Of a stretch of 64,000 nt of DNA, positions 33,820 to 41,926 are shown one piece after another. Under the pieces are notes generated by a model that worked only from the letters and a program-made list of their open reading frames with translations, was not told the origin of the DNA and made no database searches. Position 1 is the stretch's first letter; each line of letters opens with the position of its first letter. Location of the stretch: the NCBI RefSeq assembly GCF_000311785.1, contig NZ_HE978544.1:98183-162182 (forward strand), written 5' to 3'. The DNA is from Brevibacillus massiliensis (GTDB taxonomy: Bacteria; Bacillota; Bacilli; Brevibacillales; Brevibacillaceae). A program made the translations under genes and the position numbers.

Positions 33820-34562
33820 TGCTGGAGATTGCAAACCTGACGAAGTCGTACCGGCTTCCCGGCAGAGAACTGATCCATGTTTTGAACATCGCCCGCTTTC
33901 ACATGGATGTTCAAGAGCGTGTGGCCTTGGTTGGCCCAAGCGGTTCGGGCAAGAGCACACTGCTGAACATCATCGCGGGAATTCTCCGTCCCACAAGCGG
34001 GCAGATTCGCCTGCTCGACCAGCAGCTCGAGATGCTGCCCGAGGCAAAGCTGGATCGGTTTCGCGCCCGGCACATCGGCTATGTCTTTCAGAGCTTTCAT
34101 CTGCTGCCGGGATATACGGTCGTGGAAAATGTCCTGGCGGCGATGCGATTTGGCAAAACCATTCCCCCCAATGAGCAAAAACAGCGTGCCGTTGAGCTCC
34201 TGTCGCAAGTGGGACTGGAGCAAAGGCTGCATCACAAACCCGGACAGCTCAGCACCGGGGAACAGCAGCGGGTGTCGATTGCTCGCGCGCTGGCCAACCG
34301 CCCGGCCCTCGTTCTGGCCGATGAACCGACAGCCAGTCTTGATCGCGACAATGCTGCCCAGGTCTTTGCTTTGCTGATGGAGACGTGCCGATCGAATGAC
34401 GCTGCACTGCTGCTCTGCACTCACGATCTGGAACTGGCAGGCAGATTGGATCGAATCATTCATATCCGCGATCTGTCCATAGCGGAACCGAGGGGGCGGT
34501 TAACTTGTCACTCTTGCATATGGCCTGGCGCAACCTGGTCAACCGAAGCATTCAAACCCTGA
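33819..34562 (+). CDS. ABC transporter ATP-binding protein (MacB/LolD-like)
   Basis: A 247-residue ATPase: Walker [10 protein letters not shown] (residues 39-47), Q-loop VFQSFHLLPGYTVVENV, signature LSTGEQQRVSIARAL, Walker B LVLADEPTASLD and H-loop CTHDLEL. The form is typical of LolD/MacB/FtsE-type ATPases that drive mechanotransmission permeases. Its ATG overlaps the lipoprotein stop (TAATG), and its 3' end overlaps the permease gene by 58 bases, so all are tightly coupled. Confidence 0.93.
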   Translation: MLEIANLTKSYRLPGRELIHVLNIARFHMDVQERVALVGPSGSGKSTLLNIIAGILRPTSGQIRLLDQQLEMLPEAKLDRFRARHIGYVFQSFHLLPGYTVVENVLAAMRFGKTIPPNEQKQRAVELLSQVGLEQRLHHKPGQLSTGEQQRVSIARALANRPALVLADEPTASLDRDNAAQVFALLMETCRSNDAALLLCTHDLELAGRLDRIIHIRDLSIAEPRGRLTCHSCIWPGATWSTEAFKP

Positions 34563-35770
34563 TCACGATCGGCGTCGTTACCATCGGAGTCTCTTTGACG
34601 CTTGGCATCATGCTGCTTTCCGGCGGAGTGAAGCAAGGGATCATCAAAGCCAGCGAGCCCTTCGGCATGATCGTCGGTTCCAAAGGCAGCGCGAACCAAT
34701 TGGTGTTCAACACCATTTTCCTGATGGATAACCCGCTGGCAAACATACCGCTGGACTATTACCATACGCTTGAGACAGACCCTCGCGTCGCCCAAGCGAT
34801 CCCTTTTGCCTTGGGCGACAATTACCAAGGGTATCGGATTGTCGGCACCAGCCCGCAATTCTTTGAGCTGAAGGGAAGGCCGATTGATCCGCCGTACTTT
34901 CAACTGGAGGCCGGCAGGATATTCAATAAGCCGTATGAGGCTGTCATCGGGGCAAAGGCAGCCAAGGAGACCGGGTTGAAAATCGGCGACCGCTTTATCT
35001 CTGGTCACGGCGTAGCCCGGTCAATAGAACCAGAGGGAGAACACAAGGATCATCCATACACGGTGGTAGGAATCCTGCGCAGCGTATCTGCTCCAGCGGA
35101 TCAAGGTATTTATGTGAGTATGGATAGTTACTGGATCAGCCACGAACACCATGAGCATGATGAGGGTGACCATCATGAACCCGTACAGAATGCCGTTGAT
35201 AGCGATGAGCATGGCGACCACGAGGCTTTAGGTGTTACGGCTGCATTGATTAAACCGGCAAGCTACATGGACCTGATGAAGCTGTACCAGGAAATCAATC
35301 AGGGAAAAGAGGCACAAGCTGTCTTTCCCGGACAGGTGATTGCCAAAATATTTGACATGATGGGCAGCGGAGAAGAGATCCTGCAGTATATCAGCTGGGT
35401 TGTACTCGGCATGGCAGGGTTGACGATCATTCTCGCCCTGTACGGATCGACCGTTGAGAGGCGGCGCACCGTTTCCATCTTGCGAGCGATCGGGGCAAAC
35501 AGAAACGCTGTTTTCACTATTATCTTCCTGGAATCCGTTCTTGTCGTATTCCTCGGGTGTGCCGGCGGGGTGCTTCTCGGATACGTCCTGTCCTGGATGT
35601 TGGCCCAGTACATCGGTTCCCAGGTTTCCATCACGGTAAGCATCACATACAGCTGGAAACTGCTGACTCTGATCGGAGGCGTCGGCCTCCTGGGAATCCT
35701 GGCTGGCATCGTGCCTGCAATCAGCGCGTACCGCACAGACGCAGCCCGCCACCTGAACGCAAATATATAA
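34505..35770 (+). CDS. MacB/FtsX-type ABC permease with His-rich extracellular loop
   Basis: A 421-residue permease with the FtsX topology: TM1 near residues 15-38, a large extracellular domain (about 40-300), then three membrane segments (WVVLGMAGLTIILALYG, FTIIFLESVLVVFLGCAGGVLLGYVL, LLTLIGGVGLLGILAGIVPA). The extracellular domain contains a His/Asp/Glu cluster at 213-239 (HEHHEHDEGDHHEP, then DEHGDHE) with eight His, a strong metal-binding signal. The TTG start lies eight bases after GAGGGGG. It works with the ATPase and lipoprotein; zinc or another transition metal is the likely cargo or signal (inference). Confidence 0.9.
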   Translation: MSLLHMAWRNLVNRSIQTLITIGVVTIGVSLTLGIMLLSGGVKQGIIKASEPFGMIVGSKGSANQLVFNTIFLMDNPLANIPLDYYHTLETDPRVAQAIPFALGDNYQGYRIVGTSPQFFELKGRPIDPPYFQLEAGRIFNKPYEAVIGAKAAKETGLKIGDRFISGHGVARSIEPEGEHKDHPYTVVGILRSVSAPADQGIYVSMDSYWISHEHHEHDEGDHHEPVQNAVDSDEHGDHEALGVTAALIKPASYMDLMKLYQEINQGKEAQAVFPGQVIAKIFDMMGSGEEILQYISWVVLGMAGLTIILALYGSTVERRRTVSILRAIGANRNAVFTIIFLESVLVVFLGCAGGVLLGYVLSWMLAQYIGSQVSITVSITYSWKLLTLIGGVGLLGILAGIVPAISAYRTDAARHLNANI

Positions 35771-35803
35771 AAGAACACCGCTCGCTCAAGGGGCGGTGTT
35801 CTT
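35771..35803. terminator. Bidirectional terminator
   Basis: AAGAACACCGC and GCGGTGTTCTT form a perfect 11-base stem between the convergent ABC permease and sdpI-type genes, with T on both strands. Confidence 0.9.
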
Positions 35804-35808
35804 TTGCG

Positions 35809-36453
35809 CTACATTTTGCCGATCTCTTTTTTGTACAGCCAGTAGGAGTATGCCAGCGGCAGCCCTGCAGTGATGATCACAACCGTTAAAGTGACGGCCG
35901 GCTTCCAATCGGTCGGCAAAAAGGCAGCCAGGATGATCAGCAATCCGCCAAGAAAGAACACTTTGCCGGCAAGGCGGTGCGTTTTCTTCCAGACCGTCTC
36001 ACTGCAGAGCGTCCAGGGCGTTCGGATGCCAATAAAGTAATTCGTTCTGACCTGCTGCATGAAGTTACCGACGATAATAAAAATCGCGCCCAAGACGTAG
36101 TTTCCCAAGGTTCCGATCGGAATGTCATACCCTAAACCGGCGAGGACGGTGAGGATATTCACGATCGCCATTAATGCCAACACAGAATTGACAATGATCC
36201 CGTAGCCCTTGGTGAAGTACTTGTAGTTGGCCTTTTGGGGATCGATCCGGGGAACAACGACAAACAATCCGTAGATCAGAACCATCATTCCAACCATGGA
36301 GAGCATGGCCCCTGCCTTGGACTCATAGCGGTCGACTTCCCCGTTAAAGTTCCAGTGTACAGGCAGCTCTGCCGGAAGTTTTGGCAATGCGATCACCCAG
36401 ATCAAGATGGTAATGCCAATCAGTAATAGCGGGAACACATGCTTCTTCATCAT
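35809..36453 (-). CDS. sdpI: SdpI-family membrane protein
   Basis: A 214-residue membrane protein with about six helices: N-terminal DUF1648-like segment LPKLPAELPVHWNFNGEVDRYESK and C-terminal SdpI domain (VGNFMQQVRTNYFIGIRTPWTLCSETVWKKTHRLAGKVFF). In B. subtilis SdpI gives immunity to the SDP cannibalism toxin and sequesters the SdpR repressor at the membrane. The gene overlaps sdpR-type start-to-stop by four bases. No toxin genes (sdpABC) are nearby. Confidence 0.88.
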   Translation of the reverse strand: MMKKHVFPLLLIGITILIWVIALPKLPAELPVHWNFNGEVDRYESKAGAMLSMVGMMVLIYGLFVVVPRIDPQKANYKYFTKGYGIIVNSVLALMAIVNILTVLAGLGYDIPIGTLGNYVLGAIFIIVGNFMQQVRTNYFIGIRTPWTLCSETVWKKTHRLAGKVFFLGGLLIILAAFLPTDWKPAVTLTVVIITAGLPLAYSYWLYKKEIGKM

Positions 36454-36737
36454 TTTTCTCCCTCATCTCCTCTGCTGTCCGTCTTCTGCGTAAAGTGGAA
36501 AGCCCAACTGATCAAATCTTGAAAGACTGTCGTATTGAGTGAGTAAACAACAAATTGGCCCTTCTTTTCATCCTGAACCAATTGGGCATTCTTTAAAATC
36601 TTGAGATGCTGGGAAATGCTCGGCTTCGTCATATCGAAGTGCTCTGAAATCTCCCCTGCAGTTAAGTCACGCGCTTTTAACAAATCGAGAATTTTCCTTC
36701 TTGTAGGATCAGACAAAGCTTTAAATGTCTCGTTCAA
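36450..36737 (-). CDS. sdpR: ArsR-family autorepressor (SdpR-like)
   Basis: A 95-residue winged-helix repressor: MNETFKALSDPTRRKILDLLKARDLTAGEISEHFDMTKPSISQHLKILKNAQLVQDEKKGQFVVYSLN. There is no metal-binding Cys/His set, as in SdpR. Translationally coupled to the sdpI-type gene. A perfect inverted repeat 28 bases upstream is its likely operator, so the pair is autoregulated. Confidence 0.9.
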   Translation of the reverse strand: MNETFKALSDPTRRKILDLLKARDLTAGEISEHFDMTKPSISQHLKILKNAQLVQDEKKGQFVVYSLNTTVFQDLISWAFHFTQKTDSRGDEGEK

Positions 36738-36764
36738 ATTCCTCTCCTCACATTCTTGATTTAG

Positions 36765-36788
36765 ATATTTAGTTATTTAACTAAATAT
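36765..36788 (-). promoter_or_regulatory. Likely SdpR-type operator
   Basis: ATATTTAGTT and its complement AACTAAATAT flank ATTT, a perfect 10-base inverted repeat just ahead of the repressor gene, as expected for an ArsR-fold dimer. Confidence 0.65.
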
Positions 36789-36841
36789 TAAACATAAATC
36801 GTCCGAAAATCAAGTGTTTTCGTGGATACCTGCGAACACAC

Positions 36842-37084
36842 CTGACGAACTTTCCCGCCCTGGGCCGGTTCAACCACCAGGCGGAACTGGAAATCCACAT
36901 GTTTCAGGCATTCTTATGCGAACTGGAGGAACTGCGGCTGACCGATGAACTGCTTGGCACCTTGTCACCGCTTATGGCTGACCACATGTCCCGGGAAGAG
37001 TGCTATTACTTGATGAAGCTCTCAGAGGTTACAGACGTAAAGGCCCCCAACTGTTATCCGACGAAACCGCGTGTGGAAACGTGA
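36842..37084 (+). pseudogene. C-terminal remnant of a DUF2935 protein
   Basis: The plus frame reads LTNFPALGRFNHQAELEIHM, FQAFLCELEELRLTDELLGT, LSPLMADHMSREECYYLMKL and SEVTDVKAPNCYPTKPRVET before the stop. This is the last third of a DUF2935 (ferritin-like, His/Glu-rich) protein. No start, ribosome site or N-terminal helices remain upstream, where the sdpR operator begins. Confidence 0.7.
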
Positions 37085-37112
37085 AAAAAGGGAGCAATCG
37101 CTGCTCCCCTTT
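37084..37112 (-). terminator. Terminator of the feo operon
   Basis: On the minus strand GGGAGCA, a short loop, TGCTCCC and six T, located 15 bases after the small Cys-rich protein gene. Confidence 0.85.
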
Positions 37113-37127
37113 GCATCTTTGCATGAC

Positions 37128-37295
37128 TCACTCTTCTTTTAACGGAGGCATTTTCGTTTTTTGGATGGAGCAGTTTCCGTCTGACCCGCAGCCGCTGCAG
37201 CCGCTGGCACAGCTTCCCGCTTTTGTCCGCTTCACAAAGGAGACCAACTGCCACAAGGCAAACCCAAGCACAGCGGCGATAACGACATAGATCAT
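37128..37295 (-). CDS. FeoB-associated Cys-rich membrane protein
   Basis: A 55-residue protein from ATG at 37295 (after GGAGGGGAAGG) to TGA at 37128: one N-terminal membrane helix (MIYVVIAAVLGFALWQLVSF), a basic KRTK stop, then a Cys motif CASGCSGCGSDGNC with four cysteines. It matches the FeoB-associated Cys-rich membrane protein family found directly after feoB in Bacillota. Likely partner or cofactor protein of ferrous iron uptake at the inner face of the membrane. 27 bases downstream of feoB. Confidence 0.88.
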   Translation of the reverse strand: MIYVVIAAVLGFALWQLVSFVKRTKAGSCASGCSGCGSDGNCSIQKTKMPPLKEE

Positions 37296-37322
37296 TTCCT
37301 TCCCCTCCGCTTCCGCATGATT

Positions 37323-39317
37323 TTACAGGATGAACCGAGTTATTTGGTAGACGAGGAACGCGATGACCCAGGCCGCGAGAAAACTGTACAAAATAGAGAG
37401 CAGCGTCCATTTCCAGGACCCGGTTTCCCGCTTCATGACCACCACGGTAGAGACACAAGGCGTGTAGAGCAAAACAAAGAACAAAAATGACAGGGCTGCG
37501 GCCGGCGAGAAAGCGCCTTGCAGCACGGTTCCGAGCGAACTGGCGGAATCCCCCGCACCGTAAACGATGCCCATGGTTGACACCACGACCTCTTTGGCCA
37601 GGAAACCGGTGATCAGCGAAACGCCAGCCTGCCATGTCCCGAACCCCAACGGGGCAAACATCGGTGCCACTATACCGCCGATCCAGGCCAGCAAGCTCTC
37701 ATCCATCGGTACAAGACCCGTCCAGGAAAAGCTTCCGAGGAACCAAAGCAATACGGACATGCCGAATATGATCGTACCTGCTTTTCGCACAAACCCCTTC
37801 GCCTTATCCCAGGTATGCAGGAGCAGGCTTTTGAGCATCGGAGCCCGATAGGGAGGAAGCTCCATCAGGAACATCCCTTCGTCTGCTTTTACAAACCGCT
37901 TTAGTACAAGCGCTGTCAACACAGCCATCAAAATCCCGGTCAGATACAGCAAAAACACGATCTCTGCCCGATGGCTCACAAAGAAGGCAGATACGAACAG
38001 CGAGTAGACCGACAGCCGTGCCGAACAGGACATAAACGGCGATATCAGCGCCGTCACCAATCGGCCTCTTTGATCCTCCAACGTCCGGGCAGCCATAATC
38101 GCAGGCACATTGCAGCCGAATCCCAGGATCAGCGGAATGAATGCTTTCCCGTTAAGGCCGATCGCCCGCATGAACCGGTCCATCAGAATCGCCGCCCGGG
38201 CCATATACCCGGAGTCCTCCAGAAAGGACAAGCAGAGAAAGAGAATCCCGATCTGCGGCACAAACACTAAAACCGACCCGACACCTGCAAGGATGCCGTC
38301 CGTGGCCAGCTTGCTAAACCACTCCGGGCTGTCGAGCCCTGTGAGCATGGATTGCAGCCCCTCGGCAACCGGTCCGCTGAAAAAGGCATCCAGTTGGTCG
38401 GAGAGCGCTGTCCCCACCCAACTGAACGTTATCTGGAAGATCAAATACATAAACGCAAGGAAAATCGGGATGCCCAAAAAGCGGTGCAGAATCAGGCTGT
38501 CAATCCGATCGCTCCAGGTCTGCCCGACGGTCTTCTTCTGCACAGTGACCTCTTTGAGCAGCGCCTCAATCCAGGCGTAGCGGGCATTGCGTATCTCTTG
38601 ATCAACCGCTGCGCCAGATGCTTCACGAACGCTCTCCAGCTGCTGCAGCAGCCCTGGTTCCACTTGCGAGCGGATGAGCTGTCCAACCGTATCATTGCGC
38701 TCCAGCCACATCGTCGCCAGCCAGCGCACATCCGGGGTCAGCTTCAGATTGCTCCTGCCGAGTATTGCCGACAATTCCGCTATCGCCGATTCCACCCGCT
38801 CAGGGTAGGGAATGTGCAAGGCGCTGCGTACCGGTCCTTCCGCAGCAAGACGCTGCAAGAGCAGCTGCTGCCCGGTTCCTTTGCGGGCGATCATCGGTAT
38901 GACGGGCACACCCAGCTTTTGCTCCAGCAGCCGTACATCAATGTGCAATCCCCGTGAGCCAGCCACATCCATCATGTTGAGGGCCACCATGCTCGGCAGC
39001 CCCATCTCAAGCAATTGCACCGAGAAATAGAGATTTCGCTCCAGGTTGGAGGCATCGACAATATTCAAAATCGAATCCGGGGTCTCTTGAAGCAAAAAGG
39101 ATATCGCCAGCTTCTCCTCAAGGGATTGCGCTGACAGACTGTACACTCCGGGCAGATCAATCAGCATGCTGCCGGCCAGCCCTTTAATCCATCCCTCTTT
39201 CTTCTCAACGGTGACGCCGGGCCAGTTGCCTACATACTGCCTGGTCCCCGTCAAGACATTAAAGAGCGAAGTCTTGCCCGCATTCGGATTTCCTACCAGG
39301 GCAATTGTCTGTTTCAT
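37323..39317 (-). CDS. feoB: Ferrous iron transporter FeoB
   Basis: A 664-residue GTPase-permease. G-domain motifs: G1 GNPNAGKTS (8-16), G2 region PGVTVEKKEG, G3 DLPGVYS, G4 LNMMDVA. The membrane half has the two Gate-type regions, with GFGCNVPAIMAARTLEDQRGRLVTALISPFMSCSARLSVYSLF and a later FAPLGFGTWQAGVSLITGFLAKEVVVSTMGI. Imports Fe2+ across the membrane. 45 bases after feoA, under the Fur box. Confidence 0.97.
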   Translation of the reverse strand: MKQTIALVGNPNAGKTSLFNVLTGTRQYVGNWPGVTVEKKEGWIKGLAGSMLIDLPGVYSLSAQSLEEKLAISFLLQETPDSILNIVDASNLERNLYFSVQLLEMGLPSMVALNMMDVAGSRGLHIDVRLLEQKLGVPVIPMIARKGTGQQLLLQRLAAEGPVRSALHIPYPERVESAIAELSAILGRSNLKLTPDVRWLATMWLERNDTVGQLIRSQVEPGLLQQLESVREASGAAVDQEIRNARYAWIEALLKEVTVQKKTVGQTWSDRIDSLILHRFLGIPIFLAFMYLIFQITFSWVGTALSDQLDAFFSGPVAEGLQSMLTGLDSPEWFSKLATDGILAGVGSVLVFVPQIGILFLCLSFLEDSGYMARAAILMDRFMRAIGLNGKAFIPLILGFGCNVPAIMAARTLEDQRGRLVTALISPFMSCSARLSVYSLFVSAFFVSHRAEIVFLLYLTGILMAVLTALVLKRFVKADEGMFLMELPPYRAPMLKSLLLHTWDKAKGFVRKAGTIIFGMSVLLWFLGSFSWTGLVPMDESLLAWIGGIVAPMFAPLGFGTWQAGVSLITGFLAKEVVVSTMGIVYGAGDSASSLGTVLQGAFSPAAALSFLFFVLLYTPCVSTVVVMKRETGSWKWTLLSILYSFLAAWVIAFLVYQITRFIL

Positions 39318-39362
39318 CCGACCAACTTCTTCCTCATGGGCTCTGACATGTTGTTTTCTGTT

Positions 39363-39590
39363 CTAGTTCGTCGCTTCAATTTCGATGCAGCTCGCTTCTG
39401 ACATGCGGAAACTTACCTGGTACCCGCGGACTTGTACGACAATCGGATCGCCCAGCGGTGCCTTCCGTACCACTTGCACCTCTGTTCCCGGCATCAGCCC
39501 GAGATCCATCATCCGCTTAGAGAAAGAATCTGCCAGCGACATCGCCTTGATTTTCGCTTTTTTTCCGATACTGCAATCGCTTAACAGCAT
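39363..39590 (-). CDS. feoA: FeoA, SH3-like partner of FeoB
   Basis: A 75-residue small protein with the FeoA fold: SLADSFSKRMMDLGLMPGTEVQVVRKAPLGDPIVVQVRGYQVSFRMSEASCIEI. FeoA supports FeoB-dependent ferrous iron uptake. First gene of the operon with a Fur box 17 bases upstream of the start. Confidence 0.95.
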   Translation of the reverse strand: MLLSDCSIGKKAKIKAMSLADSFSKRMMDLGLMPGTEVQVVRKAPLGDPIVVQVRGYQVSFRMSEASCIEIEATN

Positions 39591-39606
39591 ATTGAAACAC
39601 CCCGAA

Positions 39607-39621
39607 TGATAATCATTATCA
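39607..39621 (-). promoter_or_regulatory. Fur box
   Basis: TGATAATCATTATCA, a perfect 7-1-7 Fur consensus, sits just before feoA. It predicts iron repression. Confidence 0.88.
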
Positions 39622-39716
39622 GATATGCTATCATGATAATTGATATGAATTATTTTTGTCTAGATGGAAAATGTGGGTCAGGCAGAAAATAAAAAACCCG
39701 AAGATCTCTCTCCGGG

Positions 39717-40206
39717 CCGCGAAGGTGTTTAACCCGACGTCAATGCCAACCATCCTTTCGATGGAGGAAGTAATCATTTCTGTTTCTTCCCCTTTTACGG
39801 TGATATTGACCACCCACTGGTCTGCATATCGCTTGACGCTGAGTTGAGTCACATGGCATCCGTCAAATTCCCGATGGATCTTCATCCTGACAAAACCAAT
39901 CTTCGGCAGATACACGTATCCCTTCTTCTCAAACGTCTTTTTCACCGCACCCGGTTGCGGGTAGGTAAAGGAAGCATATCGGTCTTTGGATTTGTAACGG
40001 GGATACCCGGCTTCCTTGCGAAAAAAGCGCTGATAAGCATCATCGAGGCGTTGCAGGCAATCTTGCAACACCTGTGAATGGACTTCCTTGTATTCGGGGA
40101 ACTCCCGTTTGAGTACAGGAAGCTCCTTTTGCTGCATCGAGTAGAAGATCGATGTGTCAAATTGCTTGTAAGCCAGTTCCCGCTGTGAGTCTATCTGATA
40201 TGTGAT
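39717..40206 (-). pseudogene. tnpB: tnpB fragment (RNA-guided nuclease remnant)
   Basis: The frame encodes SQRELAYKQFDTSIFYSMQQ, KRYADQWVVNITVKGEETEM and the first RuvC motif GIDVGLNTFA, with RYKSKDRYASFTYPQ and KIHREFDGCHVTQLSVKRY between. After the RuvC-I Asp the sequence leaves the family, so RuvC-II/III and the zinc finger are lost. TnpB nucleases need all three RuvC parts, so this cannot cut DNA. Confidence 0.85.
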
Positions 40207-40302
40207 CATGGATGACTTTTCGGCGATATTTGATGACCAGAACGACTTGTATTAATAGAAGAGGAATACTGAATAGTTGTTATTATCCAGTTTCATTACC
40301 AT
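40207..40302 (-). pseudogene. tnpA: tnpA N-terminal remnant (Y1 transposase)
   Basis: ATG at 40302 starts MVMKLDNNNYSVFLFY and stops; shifting by two bases continues VVLVIKYRRKVIHDHISDRL, the standard N-terminus of IS200/IS605 TnpA. It is fused within about 30 codons to tnpB sequence, so the HUH motif and catalytic Tyr are gone. Confidence 0.75.
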
Positions 40303-40353
40303 CACTTTCTTTCCTATGTCTACTACTGAAATATTCCACCATTCATCCCCCAC

Positions 40354-41139
40354 CTAAGAGGTGGGAGACTTCTGGCGAAGCAGGTTAAAGTCAAACTTTT
40401 GCAGGTACTCCTGGATGCTTCTCGCGCTGTTTTGCAGCATGGCCAATGCCTCCGGCATTTTCTCCGCTGTCATGCGGTAGCTCGGCCCTGCGATCGACAG
40501 CGAAGCGACAACCTTGCCTTTTTTGTCAAACAGCGGAACGCTGAGGCCAAACGTATCCTCGAAGTACTCTCCTTCCGAAAAGCACCAGCCTTTGTTCTTG
40601 ATGTCGGCCAGGTCGGCCAGCAGTGTTTGCGGATCGACGATGGTTTTTCCCGTAAAGGACTCAAGGCCGCTTTGAATGACAGCCTGCTGCTTTTCAGCCG
40701 GGAGGAAGGCCATGAGCACTTTGCTGGAAGCGCCTACATATAAAGGCGCTCTTGTACCGGGCGTCAGCAGGTACTTGACTTTCTGGGGACTCTCCACGAT
40801 TTCCACGTCAACCGCTTCAATGCCGTCCAACAGGGTAAAGATAGCGGTCTCTCCGGTTTCTTCACACAGCGTTTGCATGACTGGGTGTACAAAATCGGAC
40901 ATGTGGAGCCGGTCCTGAACCAGCAAGCCGTACTCCCAAAACTTGATGCCCAGCTCGTACTTTTTTGTCTCCTGGTTTTGCACCAGGAAGCCGTATTTTA
41001 CGTACGTAGTTAAAATTCTATGAATGATGGAATGGCTTACTGCCACTTCTTTGGCGAGTTCACGTACACCCCATGCCGGTGTCTCTTTTGTGAAGTATTT
41101 GAGGATTTCCAATGCGTTTTCCAGTGTTTTCAGTGTCAT
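40354..41139 (-). CDS. IclR-family regulator with an IS-derived C-terminal tail
   Basis: A 261-residue regulator: N-terminal winged helix LKTLENALEILKYFTKETPAWGVRELAKEVAVSHSIIHRILTTYVKYGFLVQNQETKKYELG and C-terminal GAF-like effector domain (CEETGETAIFTLLDGIEAVDVEIVES, GASSKVLMAFLPAEKQQ, GEYFEDTFGLSVPLFDKKGKVVASLSIAGP). The last residues RQKSPTS are read from the IS200/IS605 end hairpin, so insertion replaced the natural C-terminus; the helix before it is complete and function may persist. It reads in the same direction as the decaying operon at 41.3-46.2 kb and is probably its former regulator. Confidence 0.88.
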   Translation of the reverse strand: MTLKTLENALEILKYFTKETPAWGVRELAKEVAVSHSIIHRILTTYVKYGFLVQNQETKKYELGIKFWEYGLLVQDRLHMSDFVHPVMQTLCEETGETAIFTLLDGIEAVDVEIVESPQKVKYLLTPGTRAPLYVGASSKVLMAFLPAEKQQAVIQSGLESFTGKTIVDPQTLLADLADIKNKGWCFSEGEYFEDTFGLSVPLFDKKGKVVASLSIAGPSYRMTAEKMPEALAMLQNSARSIQEYLQKFDFNLLRQKSPTS

Positions 41140-41242
41140 CTCTTCACGTTTTCCCTCGCTTCACTAGATTCAGCCTTGATTATAGTACAAGTTTGCTATT
41201 TTCGCCATCATTCTCCAAAACGCGGGGCTTTATGTGGAAAAA

Positions 41243-41270
41243 GCCGCTATCGTCTCACGTTGATAGCGGC
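41243..41270 (-). terminator. Terminator of the racemase operon
   Basis: GCCGCTATC and GATAGCGGC form a perfect 9-base stem with T-runs on both sides, between the racemase stop and the IclR promoter region. Confidence 0.85.
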
Positions 41271-41285
41271 AAAAAAACATCCAAA

Positions 41286-41924
41286 TCAAGATCTGTTCAG
41301 GGCATAAAAGGCCAGCAAGCCCTCAGCCTCGACCGGGTCGATCACAGTCGTTCCCAATTCCTTCCGAATCAGCTGCGCCTTTCCGATGGTCGAGTAGCCG
41401 GTGCAAGCGAAGGCCAGCGTCTTGGCTCCCTTTTCCACCAGGGATCGGGCGGCCCGCAGCGCCTCTTTTTGGCCGGAAGGGGTAAGCAGGTCTGTCGTAT
41501 TGGTCACCCCTTCCGGACAGGCGTGCCAGGCCAACTGCTCGCCTAACGCCTCCTGCATGACCCTTGGCGGGGTGCTGGTAATGTCGAGCAGCCCGACCGG
41601 CTCGCCAAAACCGCAGGCGACGAATGCCGCTGCGCTTCCCGCCCCGATCACCGGAACGGATACGTGCCGGCGCAGTTCTTTTCCCCCCGGATCATCGGCA
41701 CAGCTCACCACCAAGACGCGGCATCCGGAAGCGGCCAGTTCTTTTCCCAAAGCGACGATCTTGGGAACGGCTATTCTTTCCGTTTCTTCGTCGTACACGC
41801 CGTGAGGTTGATCCGGAATGCATGCACTCCGGGTCGCTACCCCGTATTTTCCCTCGATGATAGCCCCGTGTTCACCCAGGATCTCTGGATTGGACGTCGT
41901 CAGCACCCGAATAATCCCGATCAT
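41286..41924 (-). CDS. Asp/Glu/hydantoin racemase-family protein
   Basis: A 212-residue protein of the Asp/Glu racemase fold with both catalytic cysteines: VLVVSCADDPGG and LAFACTGYSTIGK. N-terminal MIGIIRVLTTSNPEILGEHG. Hydantoin racemases, aspartate racemases and maleate isomerases share this fold; the cluster context (DUF917, OPT transporter, M29 peptidase) favours an amino acid or hydantoin substrate. This gene is intact although its operon neighbours are broken. Confidence 0.85.
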   Translation of the reverse strand: MIGIIRVLTTSNPEILGEHGAIIEGKYGVATRSACIPDQPHGVYDEETERIAVPKIVALGKELAASGCRVLVVSCADDPGGKELRRHVSVPVIGAGSAAAFVACGFGEPVGLLDITSTPPRVMQEALGEQLAWHACPEGVTNTTDLLTPSGQKEALRAARSLVEKGAKTLAFACTGYSTIGKAQLIRKELGTTVIDPVEAEGLLAFYALNRS

Positions 41925-41926
41925 GG

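Larger units (their letters stand above)
39717..40365 (-). mobile_element. Collapsed IS200/IS605-family element
   Basis: In minus-strand order: end hairpin CCCACCT-ctt-AGGTGGG (40365-40349), the first 16 codons of tnpA (Y1 transposase), a frameshifted piece of tnpA, then tnpB from its middle N-terminal region up to the first RuvC motif. The tnpA C-terminus with its catalytic Tyr, the tnpB N-terminus, most of RuvC and the far end are missing. The left boundary is blurred; the sequence at 39660-39716 carries a CCCGGAGA/TCTTCGGG hairpin with a T-run that may be the old right end. Inactive. Confidence 0.8.

Noticed and set aside
39631-40209. TnpB as an active RNA-guided nuclease with guide RNA
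   Set aside because: RuvC-II, RuvC-III and the zinc finger are missing, and the element lacks its other end.
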